Below, one piece after another: positions 7,608 through 16,744 of a DNA stretch of 64,000 nt (positions within the stretch are counted from its first letter, which is position 1; each line of letters starts with the position of its first letter). Source of the DNA: Ewingella sp963519305 (lineage in GTDB: Bacteria > Pseudomonadota > Gammaproteobacteria > Enterobacterales > Enterobacteriaceae). The position numbers and the translations under genes were made by a program. The notes under the pieces are model-generated. The model made no database searches and was not told the DNA's origin. It saw nothing but the letters and a program-made list of their open reading frames with translations. The stretch lies in contig CAUQMS010000003.1 of NCBI GenBank assembly GCA_963519305.1, forward strand, positions 124,001-188,000. The letters run 5' to 3'.

Positions 7608-8622
7608 CCCGGATGAGCCCGTCCCCCCGCTGTTACACATCAAAGATTTGCAGGTACAGTTTTCCGGTTCTCCCACCAGCGTGCTGGACGGGATTTCCCT
7701 ACAGCTGGAAGCCGGAAAAACGCTGGCGCTGGTCGGGGAATCCGGCTGCGGGAAGAGCGTGACCTCGCTGGCGCTGATGGGATTGCTGCCCTCTTCCGCC
7801 AAAGTTTTACAGGGTGATATCCGTCTCAACGGCGATTCCCTCCTCGGGCTGTCTGAGCGTCAGTACGCCGACCTGCGAGGTCTGGAACTGGCGATGATTT
7901 TTCAGGAGCCGATGACGTCGCTAAACCCGGCGCTGACGCTCGGCGATCAGCTGGCAGAAGCAGTCATGCGCCATCAGAACACCAATAAAAAGCAGGCACG
8001 CGCGCAAGCGCTGGAACTCCTCAAAAAAGTGCAGATCCCGGCCCCGGAACTGCGGATGGAAGCCTATCCGCACCAACTTTCCGGCGGAATGCGCCAGCGC
8101 GTCATGATTGCGATGGCGCTGATAAACCATCCACAGTTATTGATTGCCGATGAACCCACCACGGCGCTCGATGTGACGATTCAGGCGCAGATCCTCGCCC
8201 TGCTCAACCGCATTCAGAAAGAAACCGGCAGTGCGCTGTTACTGATCACCCACGATCTGGGCGTGGTAGCGGAGGTCGCCGACAGCGTGGCGGTGATGTA
8301 TGCCGGGCAAATCGTCGAACAGGGTGAGGTGGCGGACATTTTCAATAACCCGCAACACCCGTACACCATAGGTCTGATGGGATCGATGCCTTCTCTCGCT
8401 CCGCGACAGGGTGCGCTGTCGACCATTCCCGGCGCAGTGCCTTTACCCCGTGATATGCCTGCAGGTTGCCGCTTTTCGACCCGCTGCCCGTTCGCGGATA
8501 CGCGCTGTCATCAGCAACGACCGCCGCTGCGCCCGCTGCACGACTCCCCGCACCACGTCGCCTGTTTTTACGCGCCGCTGGAAAATTTTTTCGCGTTATC
8601 CGCTGAAGGAGCCTGTGCATGA
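7600..8622 (+). CDS. Peptide-type ABC transporter ATP-binding protein (DppD/GsiA N-half type)
   Basis: Cytoplasmic ATPase of 340 residues for an oligopeptide/dipeptide/nickel-type importer. Walker A GESGCGKS is at residues 46-53; the signature LSGGMRQR and Walker B LLIADEPTTALD follow. The C-terminal oligo/HPY extension carries CRFSTRCPFADTRC, typical of Dpp/Opp ATPases. ATG 7600 is chosen over ATG 7582 because GAGG lies at correct spacing before it and it gives a translational-coupling overlap (ATGACTAA) with the upstream regulator. It pairs with the ATPase encoded next (ATGA overlap), so the transporter uses two different ATPase subunits. Confidence 0.92.
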   Translation: MTNPDEPVPPLLHIKDLQVQFSGSPTSVLDGISLQLEAGKTLALVGESGCGKSVTSLALMGLLPSSAKVLQGDIRLNGDSLLGLSERQYADLRGLELAMIFQEPMTSLNPALTLGDQLAEAVMRHQNTNKKQARAQALELLKKVQIPAPELRMEAYPHQLSGGMRQRVMIAMALINHPQLLIADEPTTALDVTIQAQILALLNRIQKETGSALLLITHDLGVVAEVADSVAVMYAGQIVEQGEVADIFNNPQHPYTIGLMGSMPSLAPRQGALSTIPGAVPLPRDMPAGCRFSTRCPFADTRCHQQRPPLRPLHDSPHHVACFYAPLENFFALSAEGACA

Positions 8623-9740
8623 ACCTCACACGCCGTCCCATTCTGGAAGCCACCGGGCTCAGCAAAGTCTTTAAAGGTCCGTCATCCCTTTTCAGCAAAC
8701 CGAAAACCGTCCAGGCCGTCGATCGCGTGTCGCTGCGTGTCTGGCACGGCGAAACGCTGGCTATCGTCGGCGAATCCGGCTCAGGTAAATCGACCCTCGG
8801 GCGTTTGCTGTTGCAGTTATTGAGCGCCAGCGATGGAGATGTGTTTTATGAGGGAGAAAACCTGAAGCTGTTTTCGGCGCCCCGGATGAAGAACCTGCGC
8901 CGTGATCTGCAAATCATCTTCCAGGATCCCTTTGCCTCTTTGAATCCGCGTATGACCGTGGAAGAGATCGTCGGTGAGCCTCTGTGGTTACACAATATTG
9001 TCTGTGGCAAAGCTGACCGCCAGGCCAAAGTCCGCGAGCTGCTGACCACCGTCGGCCTGCCTGCGGCGTTCAGCAACCGCTATCCGCATGAGTTCTCCGG
9101 CGGTCAGCGTCAGCGCATTGGTATCGCCCGCGCCCTGGCCTCATCACCAAAACTACTGCTTGGCGATGAGCCGGTCTCGGCGCTGGACGTCTCGGTGCAG
9201 GCGCAGGTGGTGAATCTGCTGGAGAACCTCAAGCAGCAGTTCGGACTGACGATGATCGTTGTGGCGCATGGTCTGGCGGTCATCCGCCATATGAGTGACC
9301 GCGTGGCGGTGATGTATCTGGGGCAAATTGTCGAACTGGCCCACACGGATGATATTTTCGATCAACCCTTGCATCCTTACACTCAGGCACTGATCGCTTC
9401 CGCACCGCTGCTGACGCCCGGCGTAAAGCGCCCGGTACCGCTGTTGCAGGGCGATATGCCTAATCCCGCCAATATGCCCTCCGGCTGCCGTTTCCATACC
9501 CGCTGCGCCTATGCCACCGACGAGTGCCGTCAGGTAGAACCGCCGCTGCAAACGGTCAGCGACAACCGCATGGTGGCCTGCCACCGCTGGAGTGAGCTGC
9601 AACAGGACCGCACGTCTGTGCTGATACCGCCGCCCTCCACCGCTTTTACCTTACGGCGTGCGCTGTTCGAACAAGCGAGCCGGTCACGGCTGTCACTTTC
9701 TGTCACTCCTTCAACATCACCTCTGGAAACCCGACCATGA
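8619..9740 (+). CDS. Peptide-type ABC transporter ATP-binding protein (DppF type)
   Basis: Second ATPase of the importer, 373 residues. Walker A GESGSGKS starts at residue 51. The signature FSGGQRQR, Walker B LLLGDEPVSALD and the H-loop (VVAHGLAVI) are all present. The H-loop reads AHGL rather than the common SHDL. The C-terminal cysteine-containing HPY region (CRFHTRCAYATDEC) is followed by an unusual tail of about 40 residues rich in Ser, Thr, Pro and Arg. The gene overlaps its neighbours on both sides by 4 bases (ATGA), so translation is coupled across the operon. It works in the cytoplasm with the other ATPase and the two permeases below. Confidence 0.92.
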   Translation: MNLTRRPILEATGLSKVFKGPSSLFSKPKTVQAVDRVSLRVWHGETLAIVGESGSGKSTLGRLLLQLLSASDGDVFYEGENLKLFSAPRMKNLRRDLQIIFQDPFASLNPRMTVEEIVGEPLWLHNIVCGKADRQAKVRELLTTVGLPAAFSNRYPHEFSGGQRQRIGIARALASSPKLLLGDEPVSALDVSVQAQVVNLLENLKQQFGLTMIVVAHGLAVIRHMSDRVAVMYLGQIVELAHTDDIFDQPLHPYTQALIASAPLLTPGVKRPVPLLQGDMPNPANMPSGCRFHTRCAYATDECRQVEPPLQTVSDNRMVACHRWSELQQDRTSVLIPPPSTAFTLRRALFEQASRSRLSLSVTPSTSPLETRP

Positions 9741-11254
9741 AATTTGCCCCCCGCTTAACCGCCTGCATTCCGGCGTTATTGATGCTGACCACTGCGGGCC
9801 TCGCCCACGCAGAAGGCACCCTGCGCATCGGCCTTGGCAGCGATCCGGATATGCTGGATCCCGCGACCGCCCGCACCTATTACGGCCGTTTCATCTTCAG
9901 TGCCATGTGTGAGCGCTTGGTGGATGTCGATCAGCATCTGCAAATTGTGCCGGGTCTGGCGAAAGACTGGGCATACAGCGACGACGGCAAAACGCTGACC
10001 CTACATCTTCGCGAAGGTGTGACCTTCCACGACGGTGAAAAATTCGACGCGAATGCGGTGAAATACAATATTGAACGCTATCTGACGCTGCCGGGATCGC
10101 TGCGTAAAAGTGAGTTGTCTTCTATTGATACCGTCGACGTTACCGCGCCTTTGACCGTGGTCTTCCACCTGAAAACCGCCGACGCCGCTCTGCTGATGCA
10201 AATGACCGATCGCGCAGGCACCATGATGGCCCCGGCTGCCACCGCTAAAGGCAATGTGTCGGCACACCCGGTGTGCTCAGGGCCTTACGAGTTTGTCAGC
10301 CGCGTGCAGCAGGACAGAATCGTCCTTAAGCGCTTTGAGAACTACTGGAATAAAGCCGCGTATCACTTCGACAAAGTGGTGTTCCTGCCCATCCCTGACG
10401 CATCCGTGCGTTTAGCCAACCTGCGCGCGGGGGATCTGGACATCACCGAGGGCATTGCCGCCAGCGATACAGCAACAGTGAAAGCCGACAGCAATTTGCA
10501 GCTCGCCAGTACCATCGGCCTCGGTTACATGGGTCTGACTATCAATATTGCCAACGGCACCGCCAATACCAATACGCCGCTGGCGAAAGAGGCCCGCGTC
10601 CGCCAGGCACTGTCACTGGCCATCGATCGTGATGCATTGAATCAGGTGGTTTTCCAGGGGCAATACACTCCGGCAAATCAGGCCTTTTCTCCTGTCAGCC
10701 CTTATCACGCCGATGTGCCGATACAAAAACGTGATATCGAAAAAGCCAAAGCATTGCTTGCCGCAGCCGGGGTGAAAACGCCGCTGAACATTGATTTCCT
10801 GGTCGCCAACAATCCGACGTCTCAGCAGGTGGCGCAGGTGCTTCAGGCGATGGTCAGCGAAGCGGGTATCAACCTGAATCTGCAAATGACCGAATACGCC
10901 ACGCTGCTGGATCGCCAGCAAAGTGGCGAATTCAGCATGAGCATGTCCGGCTGGTCAGGACGTCCGGATCCGGACGGCGATATCTTCTCTTTCCTCTCGA
11001 CCAAAGGCGGCCTAAACGACGGAAAATACAGCAATCCGCAGGTCGATCAGTGGTTGCAGCAAGCGCGGCTGACCAGCGACGTGGCGCAACGTAAAACGTT
11101 GTACAAGCAGGTGGTTGAGCAAGCCAATATTGATAATCCGCTGATCTATCTGTACTTCGAACCGCGCATTTTCGGCATGAATAAAAAAGTCACCGGCTTT
11201 GTGCCTTACGCCGACGGTCTGATCCGTCTGCAGGGCCTGGCATTGAACCCCTAA
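9737..11254 (+). CDS. Peptide-type ABC transporter periplasmic substrate-binding protein
   Basis: SBP_bac_5 (DppA/OppA/GsiB) family protein of 505 residues. A signal peptide ends at GLAHA about residue 25, and the mature protein starts EGTLRIGLGSDPDMLDPA. Family segments LTLHLREGVTFHDGEKFDANAVKYNIER and VRQALSLAIDRDAL are clear. It captures a peptide-like ligand in the periplasm and hands it to the adjacent permeases. The neighbouring gamma-glutamyltransferase suggests gamma-glutamyl peptides or glutathione-like molecules, as in the gsi system, but that is inference. It has a 4-base overlap with the preceding ATPase gene. Confidence 0.92.
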   Translation: MKFAPRLTACIPALLMLTTAGLAHAEGTLRIGLGSDPDMLDPATARTYYGRFIFSAMCERLVDVDQHLQIVPGLAKDWAYSDDGKTLTLHLREGVTFHDGEKFDANAVKYNIERYLTLPGSLRKSELSSIDTVDVTAPLTVVFHLKTADAALLMQMTDRAGTMMAPAATAKGNVSAHPVCSGPYEFVSRVQQDRIVLKRFENYWNKAAYHFDKVVFLPIPDASVRLANLRAGDLDITEGIAASDTATVKADSNLQLASTIGLGYMGLTINIANGTANTNTPLAKEARVRQALSLAIDRDALNQVVFQGQYTPANQAFSPVSPYHADVPIQKRDIEKAKALLAAAGVKTPLNIDFLVANNPTSQQVAQVLQAMVSEAGINLNLQMTEYATLLDRQQSGEFSMSMSGWSGRPDPDGDIFSFLSTKGGLNDGKYSNPQVDQWLQQARLTSDVAQRKTLYKQVVEQANIDNPLIYLYFEPRIFGMNKKVTGFVPYADGLIRLQGLALNP

Positions 11255-11271
11255 TTGCCTGAGGAACGACC

Positions 11272-12216
11272 ATGTTAGAACTGGTGGTAAAACGGCTGAT
11301 TTCAGCCATACCGACGCTGTTGCTGGTCACGCTGATGGTGTTCTCTTTGCAGAAGTTGCTGCCGGGGGACCCCATCACTGCCATGGCCGGCGAGGAACGT
11401 AATCCCGAAGTGATTGCCCAGTTGCGTGAACAGTATCATCTCAATGATCCCATCCCCAGCCAGTATTTCCACTGGGTGGGCAACGCTCTGCACGGCGACT
11501 TCGGTATGTCGCTGCGCACGCAGGAACCGGTGTTGCAGCTGATAGCCAGCAAGCTGCCGGTGACCCTCGAACTGTCATTGCTGGCGATGATTGTGGCGCT
11601 GATTATTGGTATCACCATGGGTGTGGTGGCCGCAGTGAATAAGGGAACCTGGATCGATAACAGCACCAATTTCCTGGCGCTGTCGGGGATTTCAATCCCC
11701 CATTTCTGGCTTGGGGTGCTGCTGATTATGCTGTTCTCGGTGAAATTGCACTGGCTTCCGGCCTCCGGCTACGTGCCGTTTTCGGAAGATCCGCTGCAAA
11801 ACCTGAAAACGATGCTGCTGCCGGCGGCGGTGCTCGGCACCGGACTGTCTGCCACGCTGATGCGCCACACTCGTGCGGCGATGATCGCCGTCATGAAAGC
11901 CGATTACATCCGTACCGCACGCGCCAAAGGGTTACTGTCCGGGCAAGTGATCATGAAACACGCGCTGCGCAATGCGCTGGTACCGATTATTACGCTGACG
12001 ACGTTGCTGTTCGGCGAACTGCTCGGCGGCGCGGTGCTTTGCGAGCAGGTGTTCACCATTCCGGGTTTCGGCAAGATGATTGTCGATGCCGTTTTCAACC
12101 GTGATTACGCGGTGGTTCAGGGTGTGGTGATGGTGGTCGCGGTGGGCTTTCTGCTGATGAACCTGCTGGCCGACGTACTGTATGTGTTGGTTAACCCACG
12201 TATGCGGAGAGCCTGA
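11272..12216 (+). CDS. Peptide-type ABC transporter permease (DppB/GsiC type)
   Basis: Inner-membrane subunit of 314 residues with about six transmembrane helices. The first follows VKRLISAIPTLLLVTLMVF, and the family motif GDPI appears in LLPGDPI. The EAA loop is recognisable (RTARAKGLLSGQVIMKHALRNAL), which docks to the ATPases. The start has AGGAACG upstream. Together with the next gene it forms the membrane channel of the importer. Confidence 0.92.
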   Translation: MLELVVKRLISAIPTLLLVTLMVFSLQKLLPGDPITAMAGEERNPEVIAQLREQYHLNDPIPSQYFHWVGNALHGDFGMSLRTQEPVLQLIASKLPVTLELSLLAMIVALIIGITMGVVAAVNKGTWIDNSTNFLALSGISIPHFWLGVLLIMLFSVKLHWLPASGYVPFSEDPLQNLKTMLLPAAVLGTGLSATLMRHTRAAMIAVMKADYIRTARAKGLLSGQVIMKHALRNALVPIITLTTLLFGELLGGAVLCEQVFTIPGFGKMIVDAVFNRDYAVVQGVVMVVAVGFLLMNLLADVLYVLVNPRMRRA

Positions 12217-12217
12217 C

Positions 12218-13093
12218 ATGAGTGTTTCTGTTATTTCGGTGACAACGTCACTACCTGCGCGCGAACCCAGCCGGATATTACGCAAATTCATAAGTAATAA
12301 AACTGCCGTGATGGGCGCGGTGTTGGTGCTGTTCTTCGCGCTGCTGGCGTTGCTGGCACCGTGGATTTCGCCTTTTGATCCGATCAAAGCGGATTTTATG
12401 GCAGTGCGTAAAGCGCCTTCCCTCCTGCACTGGCTGGGCACTGACGAACTGGGACGCGATATTTTATCGCGCCTGTTCTGGGGGGCACGCACCTCGCTGA
12501 TGGCCGGTTGTGTCTCGGTGGTCATCGCCATCGTCATCGGCGTTCCGCTTGGTCTGGTCGCCGGTTACTGGCAGGGCTGGCTGGACAACATTATCTCCCG
12601 CGTGGTCGAAGCACTGCTGTCGTGTCCGTTTCTGGTACTGGCGATTGCGCTGGGCGCCTTTCTCGGCCCGAGCCTCGGGAACGCCATGATTGCTATCGGC
12701 CTTTCCGCTATGCCGATGTTTGCCCGCCTGACACGCGCGCAGGTCATGAGCATCCGCAACGAAGAGTATATCGAGGGTGCCAGGGCGATTGGCCTGCCGG
12801 ACCGGTGGATCCTGCTCAAATATGTGCTGCCCAATGTGCTCTCGCCGATTCTGGTGCAGGCGACGCTGGCGATTGCGTCGGCAATTATTGCCGAAGCCAG
12901 CCTGTCGTTCCTTGGCCTCGGTCAGCAACCTCCGAATCCTTCCTGGGGCGCCATGCTGAACACCGCACGCAGCTTCCTCGAACAGTCGCCCTGGATGTCA
13001 ATATTTCCCGGGTTGGCGATTTTCCTGACCGTACAGGGTTTTAATTTACTGGGTGACGGATTGCGCGACGCGTTCGATCCCCGCTCCGAATAA
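12218..13093 (+). CDS. Peptide-type ABC transporter permease (DppC/GsiD type)
   Basis: Second inner-membrane permease of 291 residues. The N-terminal OppC_N segment (KFISNKTAVMGAVLVLFFALLALLAPW) is followed by GTDELGRDILSRLFWGAR, a hallmark of DppC/OppC proteins. The EAA loop is EGARAIGLPDRWILLKYVLPN. ATG 12218 directly follows the preceding gene's stop with GGAGAGCC upstream; a longer TTG-initiated frame would overlap that gene by 35 bases and is unlikely. It completes a full importer: two ATPases, a binding protein and two permeases. Confidence 0.92.
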   Translation: MSVSVISVTTSLPAREPSRILRKFISNKTAVMGAVLVLFFALLALLAPWISPFDPIKADFMAVRKAPSLLHWLGTDELGRDILSRLFWGARTSLMAGCVSVVIAIVIGVPLGLVAGYWQGWLDNIISRVVEALLSCPFLVLAIALGAFLGPSLGNAMIAIGLSAMPMFARLTRAQVMSIRNEEYIEGARAIGLPDRWILLKYVLPNVLSPILVQATLAIASAIIAEASLSFLGLGQQPPNPSWGAMLNTARSFLEQSPWMSIFPGLAIFLTVQGFNLLGDGLRDAFDPRSE

Positions 13094-13120
13094 CGAGTTT
13101 ACTGTTTTTAAGGAACTGAT

Positions 13121-14728
13121 ATGTCTGAGAATTATGATTTTAACGTCGCTTATCCGACCCTGCGCCCGACTATGATGGGCGCCAATGCAGTCTGCGCCTC
13201 ACAACCACTGGCCGCGCAGGCGGGCATGAAAATGCTGATGCTGGGCGGCAATGCGGCGGATGCCGCTATCGCCACCGCCATGGCGCTGACCGTGCTGGAG
13301 CCGAGCGGCAATGGCGTCGGCAGCGATGCCTTCGCCATTATCTGGGACGGCAAAAAAGCGCATGGCCTGAATGCTTCAGGCCGTTCACCTGCCGCGTGGA
13401 CGCCGGACTATTTCGCCGCCAAAGGCCATGCAACAGTGCCAACCTATGGCTGGGATGCAGTCACTGTCCCCGGTGCGGTGTCCGGCTGGGTGGCGCTGGC
13501 AAAACGCTTCGGCACCCTGCCGCTGAGCACACTCGCACAACCGGCCATCGATTATGCCCGTAACGGATTCCCGGTATCGCCGCTGATTGGCCGTTTGTGG
13601 GAAAACGCGGTGAAAAAATTACGTGATCAGCCGGGGTTCAGCGAGTGCTTTGCGCCCGAAGGCCGTGCACCAAAAACGGGTGAAATCTTCCGTAACCCGG
13701 CGCTGGCAGATAGCTTAGAACTGATTGCCAAAACCGATGGCGAAGCGTTTTATCGCGGTGAACTGGCGCAGAAAATGGTCGCCCACAGCCAGTCCTGTGG
13801 CGGTGCGATGACGCTGGACGATCTGGCGAATCACCGGGCCGACTGGGTGGATACCATGCAGCAATCCTTCGCCGGAGGCTCGGTCCACGAACTGCCACCA
13901 AACGGTCAGGGGATCGCTACGCTGATTGCGTTGGGTATTCTCGACAAGCTGAACATCGGCAGCCAGCCGGTGGATTCAGTAGAAACTACCCATCTGTGCA
14001 TCGAGGCGATGAAACTGGCGCTGGCGGATTTGGATCAGCACGTCACCGATAGCGAACATATGCGCTTCGACCCGCAGCTGTTCCTCAATGATGACTATTT
14101 GACCGAGCGCGCCGGGCTTATTGACCGCACTCAGGCCAGCGACGTGACCTACGGCGCTCCGCGTCCGGGCGGCACGGTATATCTGACCACAGCCGATTCG
14201 AGCGGCATGATGGTGTCATTCATTCAGTCAAACTATATGGGTTTCGGCTCCGGCATTGTGGTGCCCGGCACCGGGATCAGTATGCAAAACCGTGGCTGCG
14301 GTTTCCTGCTTGACCCGACACATGCCAACTGCGTGGCCCCAAACAAACGCACACTGCACACGATTATTCCGGCATTTGCCCACGATTCTGAGGGCAAACC
14401 GCTGATGTCATTTGGCCTGATGGGCGGCCCGATGCAGGCTCAGGGCCACTTGCAGCTGGCGTTGCGCGTGATGCTGTATAAGCAGAATCCGCAGGCGGCC
14501 ATTGACGCGCCACGCTGGCGTATCAACGGCGGGCGTCAGGTGGCGATTGAATCGACGTTTGACCACAACACGCTGGCCGCGCTGCGCGCCATGGGGCATG
14601 AGCTGATCGTCGAAGATCCACTCAACGGACATTCGTTTGGCGGCGCGCAGGTGATTGTCCGGCATCCGGACGGGCATTATCTGGCGGGGACGGAATCGAG
14701 GAAAGATGGTGCCGCGCTGGTGATGTAA
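13121..14728 (+). CDS. Gamma-glutamyltransferase-family enzyme (cytoplasmic type)
   Basis: Ntn-hydrolase of 535 residues related to gamma-glutamyl transpeptidase (YwrD-like). Enzymes of this family self-cleave before a threonine that becomes the nucleophile; here the candidate is Thr352 in PGGTVYLTTADSSG. Other conserved parts are AADAAIATAMALTVLEP near the N-terminus and SNYMGFGSGIVVPGTG after the nucleophile. I see no signal peptide, unlike periplasmic Ggt, so it should act on imported substrate. It is the last gene of the GntR-ABC operon. The arrangement suggests import of gamma-glutamyl peptides followed by hydrolysis to glutamate plus amino acid or peptide. The function of the pathway is inferred. 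Confidence 0.85.
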   Translation: MSENYDFNVAYPTLRPTMMGANAVCASQPLAAQAGMKMLMLGGNAADAAIATAMALTVLEPSGNGVGSDAFAIIWDGKKAHGLNASGRSPAAWTPDYFAAKGHATVPTYGWDAVTVPGAVSGWVALAKRFGTLPLSTLAQPAIDYARNGFPVSPLIGRLWENAVKKLRDQPGFSECFAPEGRAPKTGEIFRNPALADSLELIAKTDGEAFYRGELAQKMVAHSQSCGGAMTLDDLANHRADWVDTMQQSFAGGSVHELPPNGQGIATLIALGILDKLNIGSQPVDSVETTHLCIEAMKLALADLDQHVTDSEHMRFDPQLFLNDDYLTERAGLIDRTQASDVTYGAPRPGGTVYLTTADSSGMMVSFIQSNYMGFGSGIVVPGTGISMQNRGCGFLLDPTHANCVAPNKRTLHTIIPAFAHDSEGKPLMSFGLMGGPMQAQGHLQLALRVMLYKQNPQAAIDAPRWRINGGRQVAIESTFDHNTLAALRAMGHELIVEDPLNGHSFGGAQVIVRHPDGHYLAGTESRKDGAALVM

Positions 14729-14736
14729 CCGACGGC

Positions 14737-14768
14737 GTTGCTCCTCCCAGCCAAAAGGGAGGAGCAAC
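14737..14768. terminator. Strong hairpin between the GGT operon and the siderophore-binding-protein gene
   Basis: A perfect 12-bp stem (GTTGCTCCTCCC/GGGAGGAGCAAC) with an 8-base loop lies between two convergent genes. It probably ends transcription from both sides, although neither strand has a strong T-run. Confidence 0.6.
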
Positions 14769-14776
14769 ATATTGGC

Positions 14777-15898
14777 TTAATTTGCGCGCGGGCGAAGCTG
14801 CGTCCAGTACGTCCCGCTAAAGGGGATCGGCAGGAACTGGGTATAAATTTCTTTTACCGTCTGCTGCGGATCGACATCTTTAAACAGTTGCGGATAAAGT
14901 GCTTTAGCAAAGACTTCGACATCAACCATATGGTACGGGCTGAGGTAGAAATTATGCCAGACCGCATACGCCCGCCCTTCCCTGACCGCCGCCAGATGCG
15001 AGAGTAGCGGCTGTTTGTCCATCATCAGACGGAAACTTCCCTGCGCCTGAACGGCCGAAACCAATGGTCCGAGCAAGATCTCTGACCCCGGATTTGCCTG
15101 CGGGCTCCCCATACCGGTACTGATATACACATCAGGATTGGCGGCAATCACCGCTTCCGGGTTCATTTCGCCATAGACGCTTTTAAACGCGCCACGGGCA
15201 ATGTTTTCGCCACCGGCAAAGTTGAGTAAATCAGCCAGATTACCGTGGGAGACCGTGGTGCAGCAACCTTCACGCCGTCCCGGTTGCAACTGCAGCATGA
15301 CGCGGGTTTTCTTGCCGTGATACTGCGCGATGCGCTCTTTTACCCGGTCCATATGTTGCTGATAAAAAGCGATAAAACGTTCCGCTTTCTGCGGGTTGTT
15401 CAGCACCTCACCCAGCAGTCTGACGCTCGGCACGGTGTTGTTAATTTGATCAACGCGCAGATCGATGTAAATCACCGGGATACCGGCGCGGGTCAGGCTC
15501 TCCTGCATCTGGTCATGATCGGCGGGTTGTTTGGCATAACGCGGCAGGATCACCAGGTCCGGATGCAGCGCGATGACTTTTTCCGGGTTCATCTGGGTGA
15601 AGTTATTTTTGCCGAATTGGGGAATAGTGGCGATGGCCGGGAAGGCCTTGACGTAAAGCTGCCAGCTCTGCGGATCGAGGTTTTGCATATCCCCCGGCCA
15701 GCCCACCACGTTTTTGGCCGGGTTGCCTTCCTGCACCAGACTGAGCGTATACAGCATACGGCTCTCCCCCAGCACGATACGCTGAGGATGATCCGGCACT
15801 TCAACGGTACGGTCATAGAGGTCAACCACCGTTCTGGCCTGCGCCAGCCCCGTGATCATCAGGGTCGCAAGTAACAACATCCGGCAGGAAATACGCAT
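14777..15898 (-). CDS. Fe(III)-siderophore/haem-type ABC periplasmic binding protein
   Basis: Class III (FecB/BtuF/FhuD-like) binding protein of 373 residues. A signal peptide ends near GLAQA (residue 21), and then the Peripla_BP_2 start VVDLYDRTVEVPDHPQRIV follows. Later landmarks include MNPEKVIALHPDLVILP and MNPEAVIAANPDVYIS, the two lobes' repeated motif. No permease or ATPase gene is adjacent, so it must feed a transporter encoded elsewhere or in trans. A Fur box lies just upstream of the start, which supports a role in iron acquisition. The ligand is unknown. Confidence 0.88.
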   Translation of the reverse strand: MRISCRMLLLATLMITGLAQARTVVDLYDRTVEVPDHPQRIVLGESRMLYTLSLVQEGNPAKNVVGWPGDMQNLDPQSWQLYVKAFPAIATIPQFGKNNFTQMNPEKVIALHPDLVILPRYAKQPADHDQMQESLTRAGIPVIYIDLRVDQINNTVPSVRLLGEVLNNPQKAERFIAFYQQHMDRVKERIAQYHGKKTRVMLQLQPGRREGCCTTVSHGNLADLLNFAGGENIARGAFKSVYGEMNPEAVIAANPDVYISTGMGSPQANPGSEILLGPLVSAVQAQGSFRLMMDKQPLLSHLAAVREGRAYAVWHNFYLSPYHMVDVEVFAKALYPQLFKDVDPQQTVKEIYTQFLPIPFSGTYWTQLRPRAN

Positions 15899-15928
15899 AA
15901 CGTCTCAGAATCCAGGGAACAGATTGAG

Positions 15929-15947
15929 GATGATAATGATTATCGTT
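15929..15947 (-). promoter_or_regulatory. Fur box upstream of siderophore-binding-protein gene
   Basis: GATGATAATGATTATCGTT on the plus strand matches the Fur consensus GATAATGATAATCATTATC closely. It lies 31-49 bases upstream of the ATG at 15898 and touches the 3' end of the GNAT gene. Confidence 0.85.
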
Positions 15948-16500
15948 AATTTCCGCAATTGCCGGGCAACGTGATGTCCCCTTCGCCCAGTTCCAGTTGC
16001 AGCAGCACCGTGTCAATCCAGCGGCCGTGCTTGAAGCCCACGCTTTTGAGCGTACCGATGATTTCAAAACCCAGCGATTCATGCAGCCTGATGGATCCAA
16101 AATTGCTGCTGTTGCCGACGTTGGCAATCATCTGGCGCCAGCCGCCTGCGGTTGCCCGGTGGATCGCTTCCTGCATGAGTTGTTTGCCAATCCCCTGTCC
16201 CTGCTCCGCTTCGGCGATATACACCGAGCCTTCGCAGGTGAAACGGTAGGCATAGCGCGGGCGGTAAGGGGCCAGATAACAGTAACCTAATACCCGTTCA
16301 CCGCGTTTAGCGACCAGATAAGGCAGGCCTTTATCGAGAATATTTTCGCGCCGCGAGCGCATCTCCTCAAGCGTTGGCGGCTCCGTTTCAAAAGAGGCGA
16401 TTCCATGAATCACGTGGTGGGCGTAAATCGCCTGAATCTGTGCCATATCGGCAATAGTGGCATCGTGGAGCGTGATGGTCTCACGCAGTGAAACGGACAT
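15946..16500 (-). CDS. GNAT N-acetyltransferase (phosphinothricin/methionine sulfone acetyltransferase type)
   Basis: Acetyl-CoA-dependent acetyltransferase of 184 residues. Early part IYAHHVIHGIASFETEPPT and middle part YCYLAPYRPRYAYRFTCEGSVY are typical of the PAT/MddA group, which acetylates amino acid analogues such as phosphinothricin and methionine sulfone. The acetyl-CoA pyrophosphate loop is QGQGIGKQLM. The C-terminal region NSSNFGSIRLHESLGF follows. ATG 16500 is chosen because GAGAGAAAG precedes it at good spacing; an ATG 11 codons earlier lacks a ribosome binding site. The 3' end abuts the Fur box of the next gene, so that gene likely has its own promoter. Confidence 0.87.
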   Translation of the reverse strand: MSVSLRETITLHDATIADMAQIQAIYAHHVIHGIASFETEPPTLEEMRSRRENILDKGLPYLVAKRGERVLGYCYLAPYRPRYAYRFTCEGSVYIAEAEQGQGIGKQLMQEAIHRATAGGWRQMIANVGNSSNFGSIRLHESLGFEIIGTLKSVGFKHGRWIDTVLLQLELGEGDITLPGNCGN

Positions 16501-16744
16501 GATTCTTTCTCTCGTCAGGGATAAGGGTTTCATTGTTAAAAGAAAGAATATGCCTGAGTCAGAAAATTGGATAATAAGTAAAACTTATAGTTGAAGGTTT
16601 ATCACGCCGCCGTGAGCGATTGCTCAATAAAAAATCGCTTTGGGGGATTTCGGCATCAAGTTTGTGGTTTAACGCGTTATCGCTGAGTTTTTTGGCTGAA
16701 AAAGGCTACACTGGAGAACACTTTCCTCACACGGATGCCCGTAA

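Noticed and set aside
15245..15874. Plus-strand frame of 209 codons opposite the siderophore-binding-protein gene
   Set aside because: The opposite strand encodes a clear binding protein with signal peptide and Fur box.
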